A stretch of DNA of 64,000 nt from Stappia sp. TSB10P1A (GTDB lineage Bacteria > Pseudomonadota > Alphaproteobacteria > Rhizobiales > Stappiaceae), in the NCBI RefSeq assembly GCF_900185725.1, contig NZ_FYAU01000026.1, forward strand, positions 372,001 to 436,000, given 5' to 3'. The position numbers and the translations under genes were made by a program. Below are positions 27,351-35,748 of the stretch, piece after piece (position 1 is the stretch's first letter; each line of letters starts with the position of its first letter). Under the pieces are notes generated by a model. It was not told where the DNA came from. It saw only the letters and a program-made list of their open reading frames with translations, and ran no database searches.

Positions 27351-28382
27351 TTAGGGGCGCGGATAGAGCTTCACCCCCGTGCCAGTGACCGAAAAGCCGG
27401 TCATGTAGGGGTCGCGCTCGTCCAGCGTGATCGTGGAGGTGCCGGTCTTCACCGCCCAGCCCTCGATGGTGGGCACGATGGCCGGCCGGCCGCCGACGGT
27501 GGTCTCGGACTTCACCCCGCCGGTGAACAGCGAGCCGATGACGCTCTCATGCACGAAGCGGTCGCCGACCTTCAGCCGGCCGCGCGCCTGCAACTGGGCA
27601 AGGCGGGCCGAGGTGCCGGTGCCGCAGGGGCTGCGGTCGATGGCCTTGTCGCCGTAGAAGACGGCGTTGCGCGCGTCCGCCCCCGGCTGGGTCGCCGGGC
27701 CCGTCCACTGGATATGGCTGATGCCGCGGATGCGCCCGTCCTCCGGATGCACCATCTCGTATGCCTCGTTGAGCGCGGCGCGCAAGGGCGGGCTGATCGC
27801 CACCAGCCGGTCGATATCGATGGCGCCAACACCCGCGAAATTGTCCTGCGGCTCGATGATGGCGTAGAAATTGCCGCCATAGGCGACGTCGAAGGTCAGC
27901 CGGCCGAGCTCCGGGCAGTCGATCTCAAGATCCTGCGCTGCCAGGAACGAGGGAACGTTGGTCAGCCGCACGGAGGCGACATGCTCACCCTCCATCTCGT
28001 AATCGGCAAGCACCAGACCGGCCGGCGTTTCGAGCCGCGCCTGGCCCGGCGTACGCGGCACCAGCAGCCCCTCCTCGATCGCCATCGTCACGGTGCCGAT
28101 GGTGCCGTGGCCGCACATCGGCAGGCAGCCGGAGGTCTCGATATAGAGCACACCGATATCGCAATCCGCGCGCGTCGGCGGATAGAGGATCGAGCCGGAC
28201 ATCATGTCGTGGCCGCGCGGCTCGAACATCAACCCGGTGCGGATCCAGTCGTAGCGCTCAAGGAAATCCGCCCGCCGCGCCAGCATGCTGTCGCCGGCAA
28301 GATTGGGTCCTCCGCCGGCAACGAGCCGCACCGGATTGCCGCAGGTGTGTCCGTCGATGCAGAAGAACGTATGCCGCGCCAC
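27351..28382 (-). CDS. hypE: 4-hydroxyproline 2-epimerase
   Basis: Proline racemase superfamily enzyme of 343 residues converting trans-4-hydroxy-L-proline to cis-4-hydroxy-D-proline without cofactor. Both catalytic cysteines are present, C90 in LPMCGHG and C253 in SPCGTGTSA, which excludes the Thr-containing trans-3-hydroxyproline dehydratases. DGHTCGNPVRLV near residue 10 is typical. I take a GTG start at 28382 because GGAGG lies 5 nt upstream; the frame is open far upstream into the next gene, but only as a composition artefact. It follows the D-hydroxyproline dehydrogenase gene by 29 bp, so the two are probably cotranscribed. Confidence 0.92.
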   Translation of the reverse strand: MARHTFFCIDGHTCGNPVRLVAGGGPNLAGDSMLARRADFLERYDWIRTGLMFEPRGHDMMSGSILYPPTRADCDIGVLYIETSGCLPMCGHGTIGTVTMAIEEGLLVPRTPGQARLETPAGLVLADYEMEGEHVASVRLTNVPSFLAAQDLEIDCPELGRLTFDVAYGGNFYAIIEPQDNFAGVGAIDIDRLVAISPPLRAALNEAYEMVHPEDGRIRGISHIQWTGPATQPGADARNAVFYGDKAIDRSPCGTGTSARLAQLQARGRLKVGDRFVHESVIGSLFTGGVKSETTVGGRPAIVPTIEGWAVKTGTSTITLDERDPYMTGFSVTGTGVKLYPRP

Positions 28383-28411
28383 GGCTGCCTCCTCGAGAAA
28401 AGAACCGTCTG

Positions 28412-29656
28412 TCAGAACCTGTCGACCGCGTAAGGGGCAAGGTCGACGGAGGGCTGCTCGCCGGCGACGAGCGCGGCGACGAGTTCGCCCGTCACCGCTG
28501 CCTGCGTCAAGCCGTGATGGGCATGGCCGAAGGCATGGATGAGGCCGGGGATCCGCCGGCTTGGCGAGATCACCGGCAGGCTGTCGGGCAGCGAGGGGCG
28601 GAAGCCCATCCACCGCTCGCCGGTCGTCGCATCCAGCTTCGGCACCACCTTGCCGGCACGGGCGACCAGCGCATCGACGCGCCGCCAGTCCGGATCGGCG
28701 GACAGCCCGCCGAACTCCCCCGCCCCGCCGATGCGCAGGCCGCTCGCCAGCGGCGACAGCACGAAGCCGTAGCCGGCCAGCATGATGAAGCGGCGGAAGG
28801 AAACGCCCGGCTCGGGCACGGTGATGTTGTAGCCGCGCTCGGTGTCGAGCGGCACGTCCTCGCCGAGGCCGGCGGCAAGCCGCCGCGACCAGGCGCCGCA
28901 AGCGAGCACCACATGCGGCGCCCGGCGCACCGGCCCTTCGCGCAGGCGCAGGATGACGCCCTCGCCGCAGCGCGCCAGCGCCACCACCTCGCCCTGTTCG
29001 ATGGCGCCGCCGCGCGCCCGCACATGGGCGGCAAGATCGAGACACAGCCCGTGCGGATCGTCCACCTGCACCCAGCCGGGAAGGAAGGCGCCGCCAACGA
29101 CCGTGGGGCCCAAATCCGGCTCCATCTCGCGCAGCTCGGCACCGCTCACCTCGCGGACCTCAATGCCGTGGTCGCGCTGCAACTGCCAGCCGGAGCGGGC
29201 GCGGGCGACTTCACCCGGCTTGTCGAAGACGTCGAGACAGCCCTCGCGCTTGACCCGGCCAAGTGTCCCGCTGCCCTGCCACAGCCGCTCCCAGGCCGGC
29301 AGCGCCGCACCATTGAGCGCGGCGATGGCGGAAATCGACCGGCGCCAGGCGGCCGGCCGCGAAGCCTGCATGAAGCGCAGCATCCAGGGCAGGATGGAGA
29401 GGGCATAGGCGGGGCGGATGGCGAGCGGGCCGAGCGGATCGAGCAGCCAGCCCGGCGCCTTGCGCCAGATACCGGGCGAGGCGAGCGGGGCGACATCGGT
29501 CCAGGCGACGGCGGCGGCATTGCCGCGCGAGGCGCCGCTGCCCGGCGCGTCCCGGTCGATCACCGTCACCGCATGGCCGCGCGCCAGCAGCACCGCCGCC
29601 GTGGCGAGGCCGACGATGCCGGCACCGATGATCGTGACCTCGGATCTGTCGCTCAT
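28412..29656 (-). CDS. hypO: FAD-dependent D-hydroxyproline dehydrogenase (D-amino acid dehydrogenase family)
   Basis: A 414-residue DadA-like flavoprotein. FAD-binding GAGIVGLATAAVLLARGHAVTVIDRD near the N-terminus, GSGASRGNAAAVAWTDVAPLASPG, GYNITVPEPG, and C-terminal GFRPSLPDSLPVISPSRRIPGLIHAFGHAHHGLTQAAVTG. The family oxidises D-amino acids. Sandwiched between hydroxyproline epimerase and the deaminase, it should oxidise cis-4-hydroxy-D-proline to 1-pyrroline-4-hydroxy-2-carboxylate. The start at 29656 (MSDRSEVTIIGAG) is chosen because the FAD motif begins there and AGGA is well placed; an in-frame ATG at 29695 adds 13 residues of no apparent value. Confidence 0.85.
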   Translation of the reverse strand: MSDRSEVTIIGAGIVGLATAAVLLARGHAVTVIDRDAPGSGASRGNAAAVAWTDVAPLASPGIWRKAPGWLLDPLGPLAIRPAYALSILPWMLRFMQASRPAAWRRSISAIAALNGAALPAWERLWQGSGTLGRVKREGCLDVFDKPGEVARARSGWQLQRDHGIEVREVSGAELREMEPDLGPTVVGGAFLPGWVQVDDPHGLCLDLAAHVRARGGAIEQGEVVALARCGEGVILRLREGPVRRAPHVVLACGAWSRRLAAGLGEDVPLDTERGYNITVPEPGVSFRRFIMLAGYGFVLSPLASGLRIGGAGEFGGLSADPDWRRVDALVARAGKVVPKLDATTGERWMGFRPSLPDSLPVISPSRRIPGLIHAFGHAHHGLTQAAVTGELVAALVAGEQPSVDLAPYAVDRF

Positions 29657-29722
29657 GCGCTCATCCTGTCCCGGGGCGCGCCCCGCCTGTTGCACGGATC
29701 CACCAAGTGGATCCGCAGTGCC

Positions 29723-30616
29723 TCAGAGCGTCGGCAGGGTCGGCCGGACCGCCAGCGCGGCGCGGATGATGCCGTCGACCCGCTCGGCCTCGGCACCCGA
29801 CAGCGCCATGCGCGGCGCCCGGCAGCGGTCGTTGGAGCCGATCGCATGCACTTCGGCGCGCTTGATGTTCTGCACCAGATTGGTCGAGACATCGAGATCC
29901 AGCAAGGGGCGGAACCAGCGGTAGATCGCCCGCGCCTCCTCGATGCGGCCGGCCTGCGCCAGCTTCCAGATCGCCACCGTCTCCTTCGGGAAGGCGACGA
30001 CGAGGCCGGCGACCCAGCCGGTGGCGCCCATCACGAGGCTTTCCAGCGCCAGGTTGTCGACGCCGGTGAAGACGTCGAACCGATCGCCGAAGCGCGAGAT
30101 CACCTCGCTGACGCGGCGGATGTCGTCGGTGGACTCCTTCATCGCCACGACCAGCGGCTCGGCGGCCAGTTCCTCGAACATCTCCAGCGTCACGTCGACG
30201 CCATAGGCGACCGGGTTGTTGTAGATCATCGACGGCAGGCCGGAGCCGCGGGTGACCGCGAAGAGATGTGCCAGCGTCTCGTGCGGGGCCGAGCGATAGG
30301 GCACGCCGGGCAGCACCATCAGCCCGTCGGCGCCGGCCTTGGCCGCGGCCTGCGCGGCCGCGACCGCGCGGCGCGTCGAGCTTTCGCACACGGTCATCAG
30401 CACGGGGCGGCTGCCGGCCACCGACTTCGCCAGCTTGAGGATCTCGAGCTTTTCGTCTCCCTCGAGCGCCATCGCCTCGCCGAGCGAGCCGCAGACGATC
30501 AGCCCGTCGACGCCCGCCCCGACCTGCAGCGCGAAGCAGCGCTCCATCTCGGCCATGTCCAGCCTGTCGTCGCTGGTGAACTTGGTGGTTACCGCCGGAA
30601 AGACACCGCGCCACAT
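29723..30616 (-). CDS. hypD: DapA-family 1-pyrroline-4-hydroxy-2-carboxylate deaminase
   Basis: A 297-residue dihydrodipicolinate-synthase superfamily aldolase fold with Schiff-base lysine K160 in VVAMKEST and catalytic Y132 in IYNNPVAYG. GSLGEAMALEGDEK (43-56) replaces the GTTGE motif of true DapA with GSLGE, as in deaminase or hydratase relatives. In the hydroxyproline pathway such a protein deaminates pyrroline-4-hydroxy-2-carboxylate to 2-oxoglutarate semialdehyde. The ATG at 30616 has GGGAG 8 nt upstream; an open extension to 30934 crosses the operator region and is rejected. It heads the minus-strand unit hypD-hypO-hypE. Confidence 0.86.
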   Translation of the reverse strand: MWRGVFPAVTTKFTSDDRLDMAEMERCFALQVGAGVDGLIVCGSLGEAMALEGDEKLEILKLAKSVAGSRPVLMTVCESSTRRAVAAAQAAAKAGADGLMVLPGVPYRSAPHETLAHLFAVTRGSGLPSMIYNNPVAYGVDVTLEMFEELAAEPLVVAMKESTDDIRRVSEVISRFGDRFDVFTGVDNLALESLVMGATGWVAGLVVAFPKETVAIWKLAQAGRIEEARAIYRWFRPLLDLDVSTNLVQNIKRAEVHAIGSNDRCRAPRMALSGAEAERVDGIIRAALAVRPTLPTL

Positions 30617-30640
30617 GATCGAAACTCCCTTGCCGTCATC

Positions 30641-30705
30641 TGATATATCAGTTGTCGGATGCACATTCCCATGCGGCTTTCTTTCTGTCAACAACTGATA
30701 TATCA
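30641..30705. promoter_or_regulatory. paired operator (two TGATATATCA palindromes) in the hydroxyproline divergent promoter
   Basis: Identical 10-bp palindromes TGATATATCA occur at 30641-30650 and 30696-30705. They extend as 15-bp inverted repeats (TGATATATCAGTTGT versus ACAACTGATATATCA, 30691-30705), 55 bp centre to centre. The site lies between divergent hypD and the GntR gene, the usual place for an FCD-type GntR operator, and a third copy precedes the semialdehyde dehydrogenase at 40955. Confidence 0.72.
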
Positions 30706-30893
30706 AGAGGAGGCAGTGTGGTGAATTTGAGATAGGCCTCATGTTGGCAGCACCCTCCAGGGCGTGTTTCAAATTCGAAAACTGCGCTGGAAACGGAACT
30801 CGCTCGTCACCCTGTTGGCTCTGAAGTTCGCTCAAGGCACGCCGCGAGATGTGACGAACTTCAGCTTCGGGTGACCGGCCAGAGGAGAGCGCC

Positions 30894-31610
30894 ATGACAG
30901 CCAGCCCCGCCGGAGGCGGCCGCGCCGCCGACACCGCCGAGCCCGCCGCCGCAAGCGGCCAGGAGGGAGAGGAAAGCCGCGCCGCCCGCGCCTATCGCGC
31001 GCTGGAGGAGCAGATCGTCACGCTCGGCCTTGCGCCCGGCACGGCGATGACGGAAAGCCGCATCGCGGCGCTGCTCGACATGGGCCGCACGCCGATCCGC
31101 GAGGCGATCCAGCGCCTCGCCTGGGAGGGGCTGGTGACGATCCGCCCGCGCCTCGGCATTCTCGTCGCCGAAATCAACCCGGCCGATTTCGCCCGCGTGC
31201 TCGAGGCGCGGCACGGGCTTGAGATCCTGCTGACCGGTTCGGCCGCGCATCTGGCCAGCCGCGACGAGCGCGACCGGCTGGCCGACTGCGCCCGCGCCAT
31301 GCGCGATGCCGCCGCCAAGGGCGATGTCGCCGCCTTCCTGCGCGAGGACAAGACCTTCGATGAAATCGTCGCGGTCGCCTCCTGCAACCCCTTCGCCGCC
31401 CGCGTGGTGGCGCCGCTGCAGAGCCATTCGCGGCGGTTCTGGTTCCGCTATTTCGGCGAGAGCGACCTCAACTCCGCCGCCTGGCACCATATGGAACTGA
31501 TGCAGGCCATCGCCTCTGGCGACGTCGCCCTCGCCCGCGCCCGCGCCGACGACCTGATGCACTATCTCCGCCGCCAGGCGATGACGCTGACGGGCGGGCT
31601 GGAGCGGTAG
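30894..31610 (+). CDS. GntR-family regulator (FCD subfamily), probable hydroxyproline regulator
   Basis: A 238-residue transcription factor. The winged helix spans about 30-100: ARAYRALEEQIVTLGLAPGTAMTESRIAALLDMGRTPIREAIQRLAWEGLVTIRPRLGILVAEI. An all-helical FCD ligand domain follows (HGLEILLTGSAAHLASRDERDRLADC, FLREDKTFDEIVAVASCNPFAARVV, HHMELMQAIASGDVALARARADDLMHYLRRQ). GAGGAGAG precedes the ATG. Divergent from hypD across two TGATATATCA palindromes, so it is the likely binder of those sites and of the distant copy at 40955; the ligand would be a hydroxyproline-pathway compound. That assignment is inferred from position. Confidence 0.82.
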   Translation: MTASPAGGGRAADTAEPAAASGQEGEESRAARAYRALEEQIVTLGLAPGTAMTESRIAALLDMGRTPIREAIQRLAWEGLVTIRPRLGILVAEINPADFARVLEARHGLEILLTGSAAHLASRDERDRLADCARAMRDAAAKGDVAAFLREDKTFDEIVAVASCNPFAARVVAPLQSHSRRFWFRYFGESDLNSAAWHHMELMQAIASGDVALARARADDLMHYLRRQAMTLTGGLER

Positions 31611-31617
31611 GGGGGAT
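31606..31617. repeat. left inverted repeat bordering the DUF262 island
   Basis: GGTAGGGGGGAT, which includes the TAG stop of the GntR gene. The reverse complement, with one extra C, is found at 33651-33663 (ATGCCCCCCTACC) at the other border. Confidence 0.5.
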
Positions 31618-31623
31618 CTTGCC

Positions 31624-31653
31624 TTGACGCAAAAAACACATGAAACTTATTAC
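31624..31653 (+). promoter_or_regulatory. candidate promoter of the DUF262 gene
   Basis: TTGACG at 31624-31629, then 17-18 nt of A-rich spacer, then TTATTAC (31647-31653). It sits at the start of the AT-rich island, about 105 bp before the ATG, and would make the island gene independent of host promoters. Confidence 0.4.
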
Positions 31654-31758
31654 GGAAGCTGACACAAGGAGACACTTCGGCAGCATGCTTCAGGAAGAGG
31701 ATCTGAAGTTAATTGTTAAAATTCCGTTTTCAATTTAAAATTTAAATGAGGCGCACAG

Positions 31759-33630
31759 ATGCCAAGAGTTGAATTTGACAGCACCAAGAAACCGCTTGAT
31801 GATTTACTAAAAAGAGCCCGCGATGGACAGATTCAACTTCCGGACTTTCAAAGAGGTTGGGTTTGGGACGACGAAGGATTAAGGAGCCTCTTGGCGTCCA
31901 TTTCCAGGTCCTTTCCTGTTGGCGCGGTGATGACGCTACAGACAGGAGGAGATGTTCGTTTCAAGCCTCGTGCGATCGAAGGCGCCCCTGAGGCAAGCCA
32001 ACAGACTTCGCCGGAGTCACTGCTTCTCGACGGACAACAAAGAATTACCTCTCTTTACCAGACGACGATGAGAAAAGACGTCGTTGACACGATAAACAGC
32101 AAGAAACAGAAGATAAAAAGATTCTATTATATTGATATGGAGATGGCATTGCGTGACGAATCTGATAGGTTCGACGCGATCATTGGCCTGCCAGAAAGCA
32201 AAATAGAGACGAAGAACTTTGGCAAGGACGTTATTCGAGACCTGTCCTCCGAGACATCTGAATTCCAGCAAATGATGTTTCCGACCAATAGTATATTTGA
32301 CTGGAATCATTGGCAAACCGGCTTTGTCGCCCACTGGAAATACGACGGTGACAAAACACAGTTCTGGTTCCGGTTCTTGAACGAAGTTCTGACGGCCTTT
32401 CATCAGTATCAAATGCCGGTAATAGAGCTCGGCCGACGAACCAGTCGCGAGGCCGTATGCCTCGTCTTCGAGAAAGTAAATACCGGAGGAAAGAAGCTTG
32501 ATGCCTTTGAGTTGCTTACCGCAATATATGCGGGAGAAGAAGAAGGATTTCACCTGCGCGACGAGTGGTCGGTAATATTGCAGGGGCTACGAGCCTCGAT
32601 TGCGCTGAAAGATCATCCATTAACGCGTGTTGAGCCGACAGAGTTCTTTCAAGCTTTGTCTCTTTTGTACACACGTGACCGCCGCGCGAGTCACATTGCC
32701 GAGCATCGAACTGGCGACGCTCCGGCAATTAGTTGCACCAGAGAAACGCTTCTCAATGTGCCGCTCTGGGCCTACAAGAAATATTCTTCGAAGCTTGAAG
32801 AAGGCTTCCGTAAAGCTGGGAAATTCCTGTTCAGTCAGAATATTTACTGGTTCAGGGACGTTCCCTATAAATCGCAGATCGTGCCGCTCGCTGCGATCTT
32901 GGCAGAACTCGGCGACAAATGGGAGCACGATCCAGTTCGAAAGAAGCTATCAAATTGGTATTGGTGCGGCGTCTTCGGCGAACTCTATGGTGGCGCGATA
33001 GAAACACGTTTTGCGAAAGACCTTTCTGACGTTCTGTCCTGGATAGACGGCGGCAACGAGCCAACCACTGTCAGAGACGCAGGGTTCCGAGCAGAACGCT
33101 TGAATACCATGACATCGCGGCTTTCCGCTGCCTACAAGGGCATTCACGCGCTTCTGATGAACGAAGGTGCACGCGACTTCCGCTCTGGACAACCTTTCAT
33201 CCATACTACCTACTTTGACGAAGCGGTCGACATCCATCACATATTCCCGCGAGCATGGTGCCAAAAAGAGGGTATCAAGCGAGAAGCTTTCGATAGCATC
33301 GTAAATAAGACTCCGCTCAGCTACAGAACAAATCGTGTGATTGGAGGCGATGCGCCCTCGCGGTATCTGGCAAGGCTGCCCGAAAAGGGTGGTGCAGCGG
33401 ACACGGACATTGATTCCTATCTTGCTTCCCACCTGATAGATCCAGCACTGTTACGGCAGGATAGTTTTGACGAATTCTTCGCGCGACGTCGAGAAGCCCT
33501 GCTGCTTCTCATAGAAAAAGCGACAGGAAAACCCGCCTACCGTGAGGCGCTTCCCGAGGAGCCTCTCGAGGAGCCTCTCGAGGAGATCATTCCATATGAA
33601 GATGATGAAGAAGAAGATACTGAATTTTAA
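31759..33630 (+). CDS. DUF262 plus HNH (DUF1524) protein, GmrSD-like restriction candidate
   Basis: A 623-residue two-domain protein. The N-terminal DUF262 (ParB/Srx-like) domain starts DSTKKPLDDLLKRARDGQIQLPDFQRGWVWD and carries DGQQR at 91-95, the nucleotide-hydrolysis motif of GmrS. Near residue 490 comes AVDIHHIFPRAW followed by NKTPLSYRTNRVIGG, a His-rich HNH nuclease pattern of DUF1524 (GmrD). Fused DUF262-DUF1524 proteins are known as type IV, modification-dependent restriction systems. The gene is clearly AT-richer than its surroundings, its codon use differs, and it ends in an acidic tail with a repeated EEPLEEPLEE. It stands alone between two convergent GntR genes, consistent with recent transfer. 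Confidence 0.8.
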   Translation: MPRVEFDSTKKPLDDLLKRARDGQIQLPDFQRGWVWDDEGLRSLLASISRSFPVGAVMTLQTGGDVRFKPRAIEGAPEASQQTSPESLLLDGQQRITSLYQTTMRKDVVDTINSKKQKIKRFYYIDMEMALRDESDRFDAIIGLPESKIETKNFGKDVIRDLSSETSEFQQMMFPTNSIFDWNHWQTGFVAHWKYDGDKTQFWFRFLNEVLTAFHQYQMPVIELGRRTSREAVCLVFEKVNTGGKKLDAFELLTAIYAGEEEGFHLRDEWSVILQGLRASIALKDHPLTRVEPTEFFQALSLLYTRDRRASHIAEHRTGDAPAISCTRETLLNVPLWAYKKYSSKLEEGFRKAGKFLFSQNIYWFRDVPYKSQIVPLAAILAELGDKWEHDPVRKKLSNWYWCGVFGELYGGAIETRFAKDLSDVLSWIDGGNEPTTVRDAGFRAERLNTMTSRLSAAYKGIHALLMNEGARDFRSGQPFIHTTYFDEAVDIHHIFPRAWCQKEGIKREAFDSIVNKTPLSYRTNRVIGGDAPSRYLARLPEKGGAADTDIDSYLASHLIDPALLRQDSFDEFFARRREALLLLIEKATGKPAYREALPEEPLEEPLEEIIPYEDDEEEDTEF

Positions 33631-33650
33631 AGTACTTTCATAATATTTCT

Positions 33651-33663
33651 ATGCCCCCCTACC
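33651..33663. repeat. right inverted repeat bordering the DUF262 island
   Basis: ATGCCCCCCTACC, the reverse complement (with a one-base difference) of the left border at 31606-31617; it includes the stop codon of the minus-strand GntR gene. Confidence 0.5.
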
Positions 33664-34339
33664 CCCGCAACGCCGCCAGCAAGGCCTTGCCGGCTTCCTC
33701 GATATGGGTGCGCAGGATCTCCTGCGCGGCCTCCGCATCGCGGCGGCGGCAGGCGGCGAGGAGTTCGCGGTGCTCGCGGTCGGAGCGCACCGCATAGTCG
33801 AGCTGGCGGATGGCGATGCGCAGGTAGCGGTCCGCCGCATCGTGCAGCAATGAGATATGCGCGAGCAGGCGCGGCCGGCCGCAGGCCTCGTACAGCGTCA
33901 TGTGGAAGCGCTTGTTGAGCGCGCCGAACGCCTCGATGGGTGCGGTTTCCAGTTCGCCCTGGATGCTTTCCGCCCGGTCGATCCGGCTCTCGGTGAGTTC
34001 GGGGATCGCGTGGCGCAGGGCAAGACACTCGGCCAGCACCCGCATCTCGTGGATCTCGGCGAGATCGCGCGCGTCGATCGCCGCGACGCTGGCGCCGCGA
34101 TTGCGGACCATCTCCACGAAGCCTTCCGCCTGCAACAGGCGCAGCGCCTCGCGCACCGGCATGCGGCTGACGCCATAGGCCTCGGCAATCGTCTCCTGGC
34201 GCAGCGGCTGGCCGGCGGCGAGCTCCCCGGAAATGATCCGCGTGCGCAGCCGGTCGGCGACCGCCTGCGTCTGGTCGCGGTCCCTGGCGCCCGCCGTCTG
34301 CCTCCCCTGCCCGCTGTCGCCCGATCCGCTCGCCGTCAT
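33659..34339 (-). CDS. GntR-family regulator (FCD subfamily)
   Basis: A 226-residue regulator. Winged helix at about 20-90 (QAVADRLRTRIISGELAAGQPLRQETIAEAYGVSRMPVREALRLLQAEGFVEMVRNRGASVAAI) followed by an FCD domain (EMRVLAECLALRHAIPELTESRIDRAESI, FGALNKRFHMTLYEACGRPRLL, DREHRELLAACRRRDAEAAQEILRTHIEEAGKAL). The start at 34339 is chosen because the upstream open extension has no homology. Divergent from an aminotransferase gene whose start region has the palindrome ATTGGATCCAAT, its likely operator. It is a different paralogue from the regulator at 30894. Confidence 0.82.
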   Translation of the reverse strand: MTASGSGDSGQGRQTAGARDRDQTQAVADRLRTRIISGELAAGQPLRQETIAEAYGVSRMPVREALRLLQAEGFVEMVRNRGASVAAIDARDLAEIHEMRVLAECLALRHAIPELTESRIDRAESIQGELETAPIEAFGALNKRFHMTLYEACGRPRLLAHISLLHDAADRYLRIAIRQLDYAVRSDREHRELLAACRRRDAEAAQEILRTHIEEAGKALLAALRG

Positions 34340-34461
34340 GATCCGTCTGCCTGTCTTGCCTGTTGGCAGCAAGGCGAACCGCGCGCGTCGCCGCGACCCA
34401 CCCTGATTCCCCGCCTTCGACAATTGACATAGCCCGGCAAGTTCTGCATTCAATATCTTTA

Positions 34462-34473
34462 ATTGGATCCAAT
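34462..34473. promoter_or_regulatory. palindromic operator candidate before the aminotransferase gene
   Basis: ATTGGATCCAAT, a perfect 12-bp palindrome, directly abuts the ribosome site and lies 13 bp before the ATG at 34486. TTGGATCCAA-type sites are typical for GntR/FCD regulators, and such a gene is divergent here. Confidence 0.45.
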
Positions 34474-34485
34474 ATGGAGAATCGT

Positions 34486-35649
34486 ATGACAGTTTCTCGC
34501 CTGCGCCACATCCCCGGCATCAATGTCGACAAGATGGGCAATGCCGCCGACGCGCTCGATGATCCGGTCATGCTGCGGCTGGAGAACCTCGACACGGATA
34601 TCGCCCCGCCGCGCGCCGCGCTGGAGGCGACCCGCGCCGCGGTCGATGCGGACGCGGCCAACAGCTACCTGCCGTTCCTCGGCATCCACGCCTTGCGCGA
34701 GGCGGCCGTCGCCCGGATCAAGGCCGACACGGGCGTCGCGTATGATCCGGAAGGAGAATGCATCGTCTCGGCCGGCGGCCTCTCCGGCATTCTCAACGTG
34801 CTGCTGGCGATCCTGGAGCCGGGCGACGAGGTGATCATCACCGATCCGGCCTATGCCGGCCTGCTCAACCGCATCCGCCTGGCCGGCGGCGTGCCGCGCC
34901 TGGTGCCCTTGACGGTAGCGGAGGGCGGCTGGCGGCTGGACCTCGACGCGCTGGCCGCGGCCCGCTCGGACAAGACGCGCGCGGTGCTGACCATGAGCCC
35001 GTCGATGCCGTCGGGCATCGTCCACACTCTTGAGGAATGGCAGGCGATCTGCGATCTGGTGCGGCAGACGGGCGCCTGGCTGCTGCACGATGCGGCAATG
35101 GAGCGCATCCTCTACACCGATACGCCGGTTCTGCATCCGCTGCAGTTTCCGGACATGCGCGAACGCACGGTGACCGTCGGCAGCGTCTCCAAGGAATACC
35201 GGATGATCGGCTGGCGCGTCGGCTGGATCGTCGGCCCGCGCGAGCTGATGAACGATGTCGGCCTCGTCAGCCTGTCCAACGTTGTCTGCCAGGTCGGCAT
35301 CGGCATGCCGGGCGCGGCCGCCGCGCTGACGACCGATGACGACGGGGTGGCGCAGGCGACCGCCCGCTGGCGCGCAAGGCGCGACCTGATCCTCACCGAG
35401 CTCGCCGACCTGCCCTGCGTCAGGCCCGATGGCGGCTGGTCGCTGCTGATCGACACGGCCGCGCTCGGCCTGCCGCCGGAGCGGGCCTCGGCGCTGCTGC
35501 TGGACAAGGGACGGATCGCCGCCACCGCGATGACCGGCTGGGGCGCGCCGGACCGGGCCGGGCGCTACCTGCGCCTCGTCTTCGCCAACGAGCCGCGCGC
35601 CCGCCTTGCCGGGATCCGCGAACGCTTCCGCGCCGCCTGGGGGTTGTGA
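34486..35649 (+). CDS. class I/II PLP aminotransferase, substrate unknown
   Basis: Fold-type I aminotransferase of 387 residues. SYLPFLGIHALREAAVARI, the cofactor-binding region SAGGLSGILNVLLAILEPGDEVIITDPAYAGLLNRIRLAGG, MSPSMPSGIVHTLEEW (in place of the usual NPxNPTG), HDAAMERILY, and the Schiff-base lysine in VGSVSKEYRMIGWRVGWIVGP. The ATG at 34486 has GGAGA 7 nt upstream; ATG 34474 (MENRM) is possible. Divergent from a GntR gene and alone on its strand, so it is probably a regulated catabolic or detoxifying transaminase. The substrate is not inferable. Confidence 0.78.
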   Translation: MTVSRLRHIPGINVDKMGNAADALDDPVMLRLENLDTDIAPPRAALEATRAAVDADAANSYLPFLGIHALREAAVARIKADTGVAYDPEGECIVSAGGLSGILNVLLAILEPGDEVIITDPAYAGLLNRIRLAGGVPRLVPLTVAEGGWRLDLDALAAARSDKTRAVLTMSPSMPSGIVHTLEEWQAICDLVRQTGAWLLHDAAMERILYTDTPVLHPLQFPDMRERTVTVGSVSKEYRMIGWRVGWIVGPRELMNDVGLVSLSNVVCQVGIGMPGAAAALTTDDDGVAQATARWRARRDLILTELADLPCVRPDGGWSLLIDTAALGLPPERASALLLDKGRIAATAMTGWGAPDRAGRYLRLVFANEPRARLAGIRERFRAAWGL

Positions 35650-35681
35650 GGCGCGGCGCAATACGACACAGGCCGAAACGA

Positions 35682-35711
35682 CGAAGGCCCCGCCGGACGG
35701 CGGAGCCTTCG
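35682..35711. terminator. bidirectional hairpin between aminotransferase gene and ctrA
   Basis: CGAAGGC/GCCTTCG outer stem plus CCGCCG/CGGCGG inner stem around a GA loop, with single-base bulges. It lies between convergent genes; there is no clear U-run on either strand, so efficiency is uncertain. Confidence 0.45.
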
Positions 35712-35748
35712 ATCACATCTCGAAACCTCGGATGCGGGAGAGGCCGGC

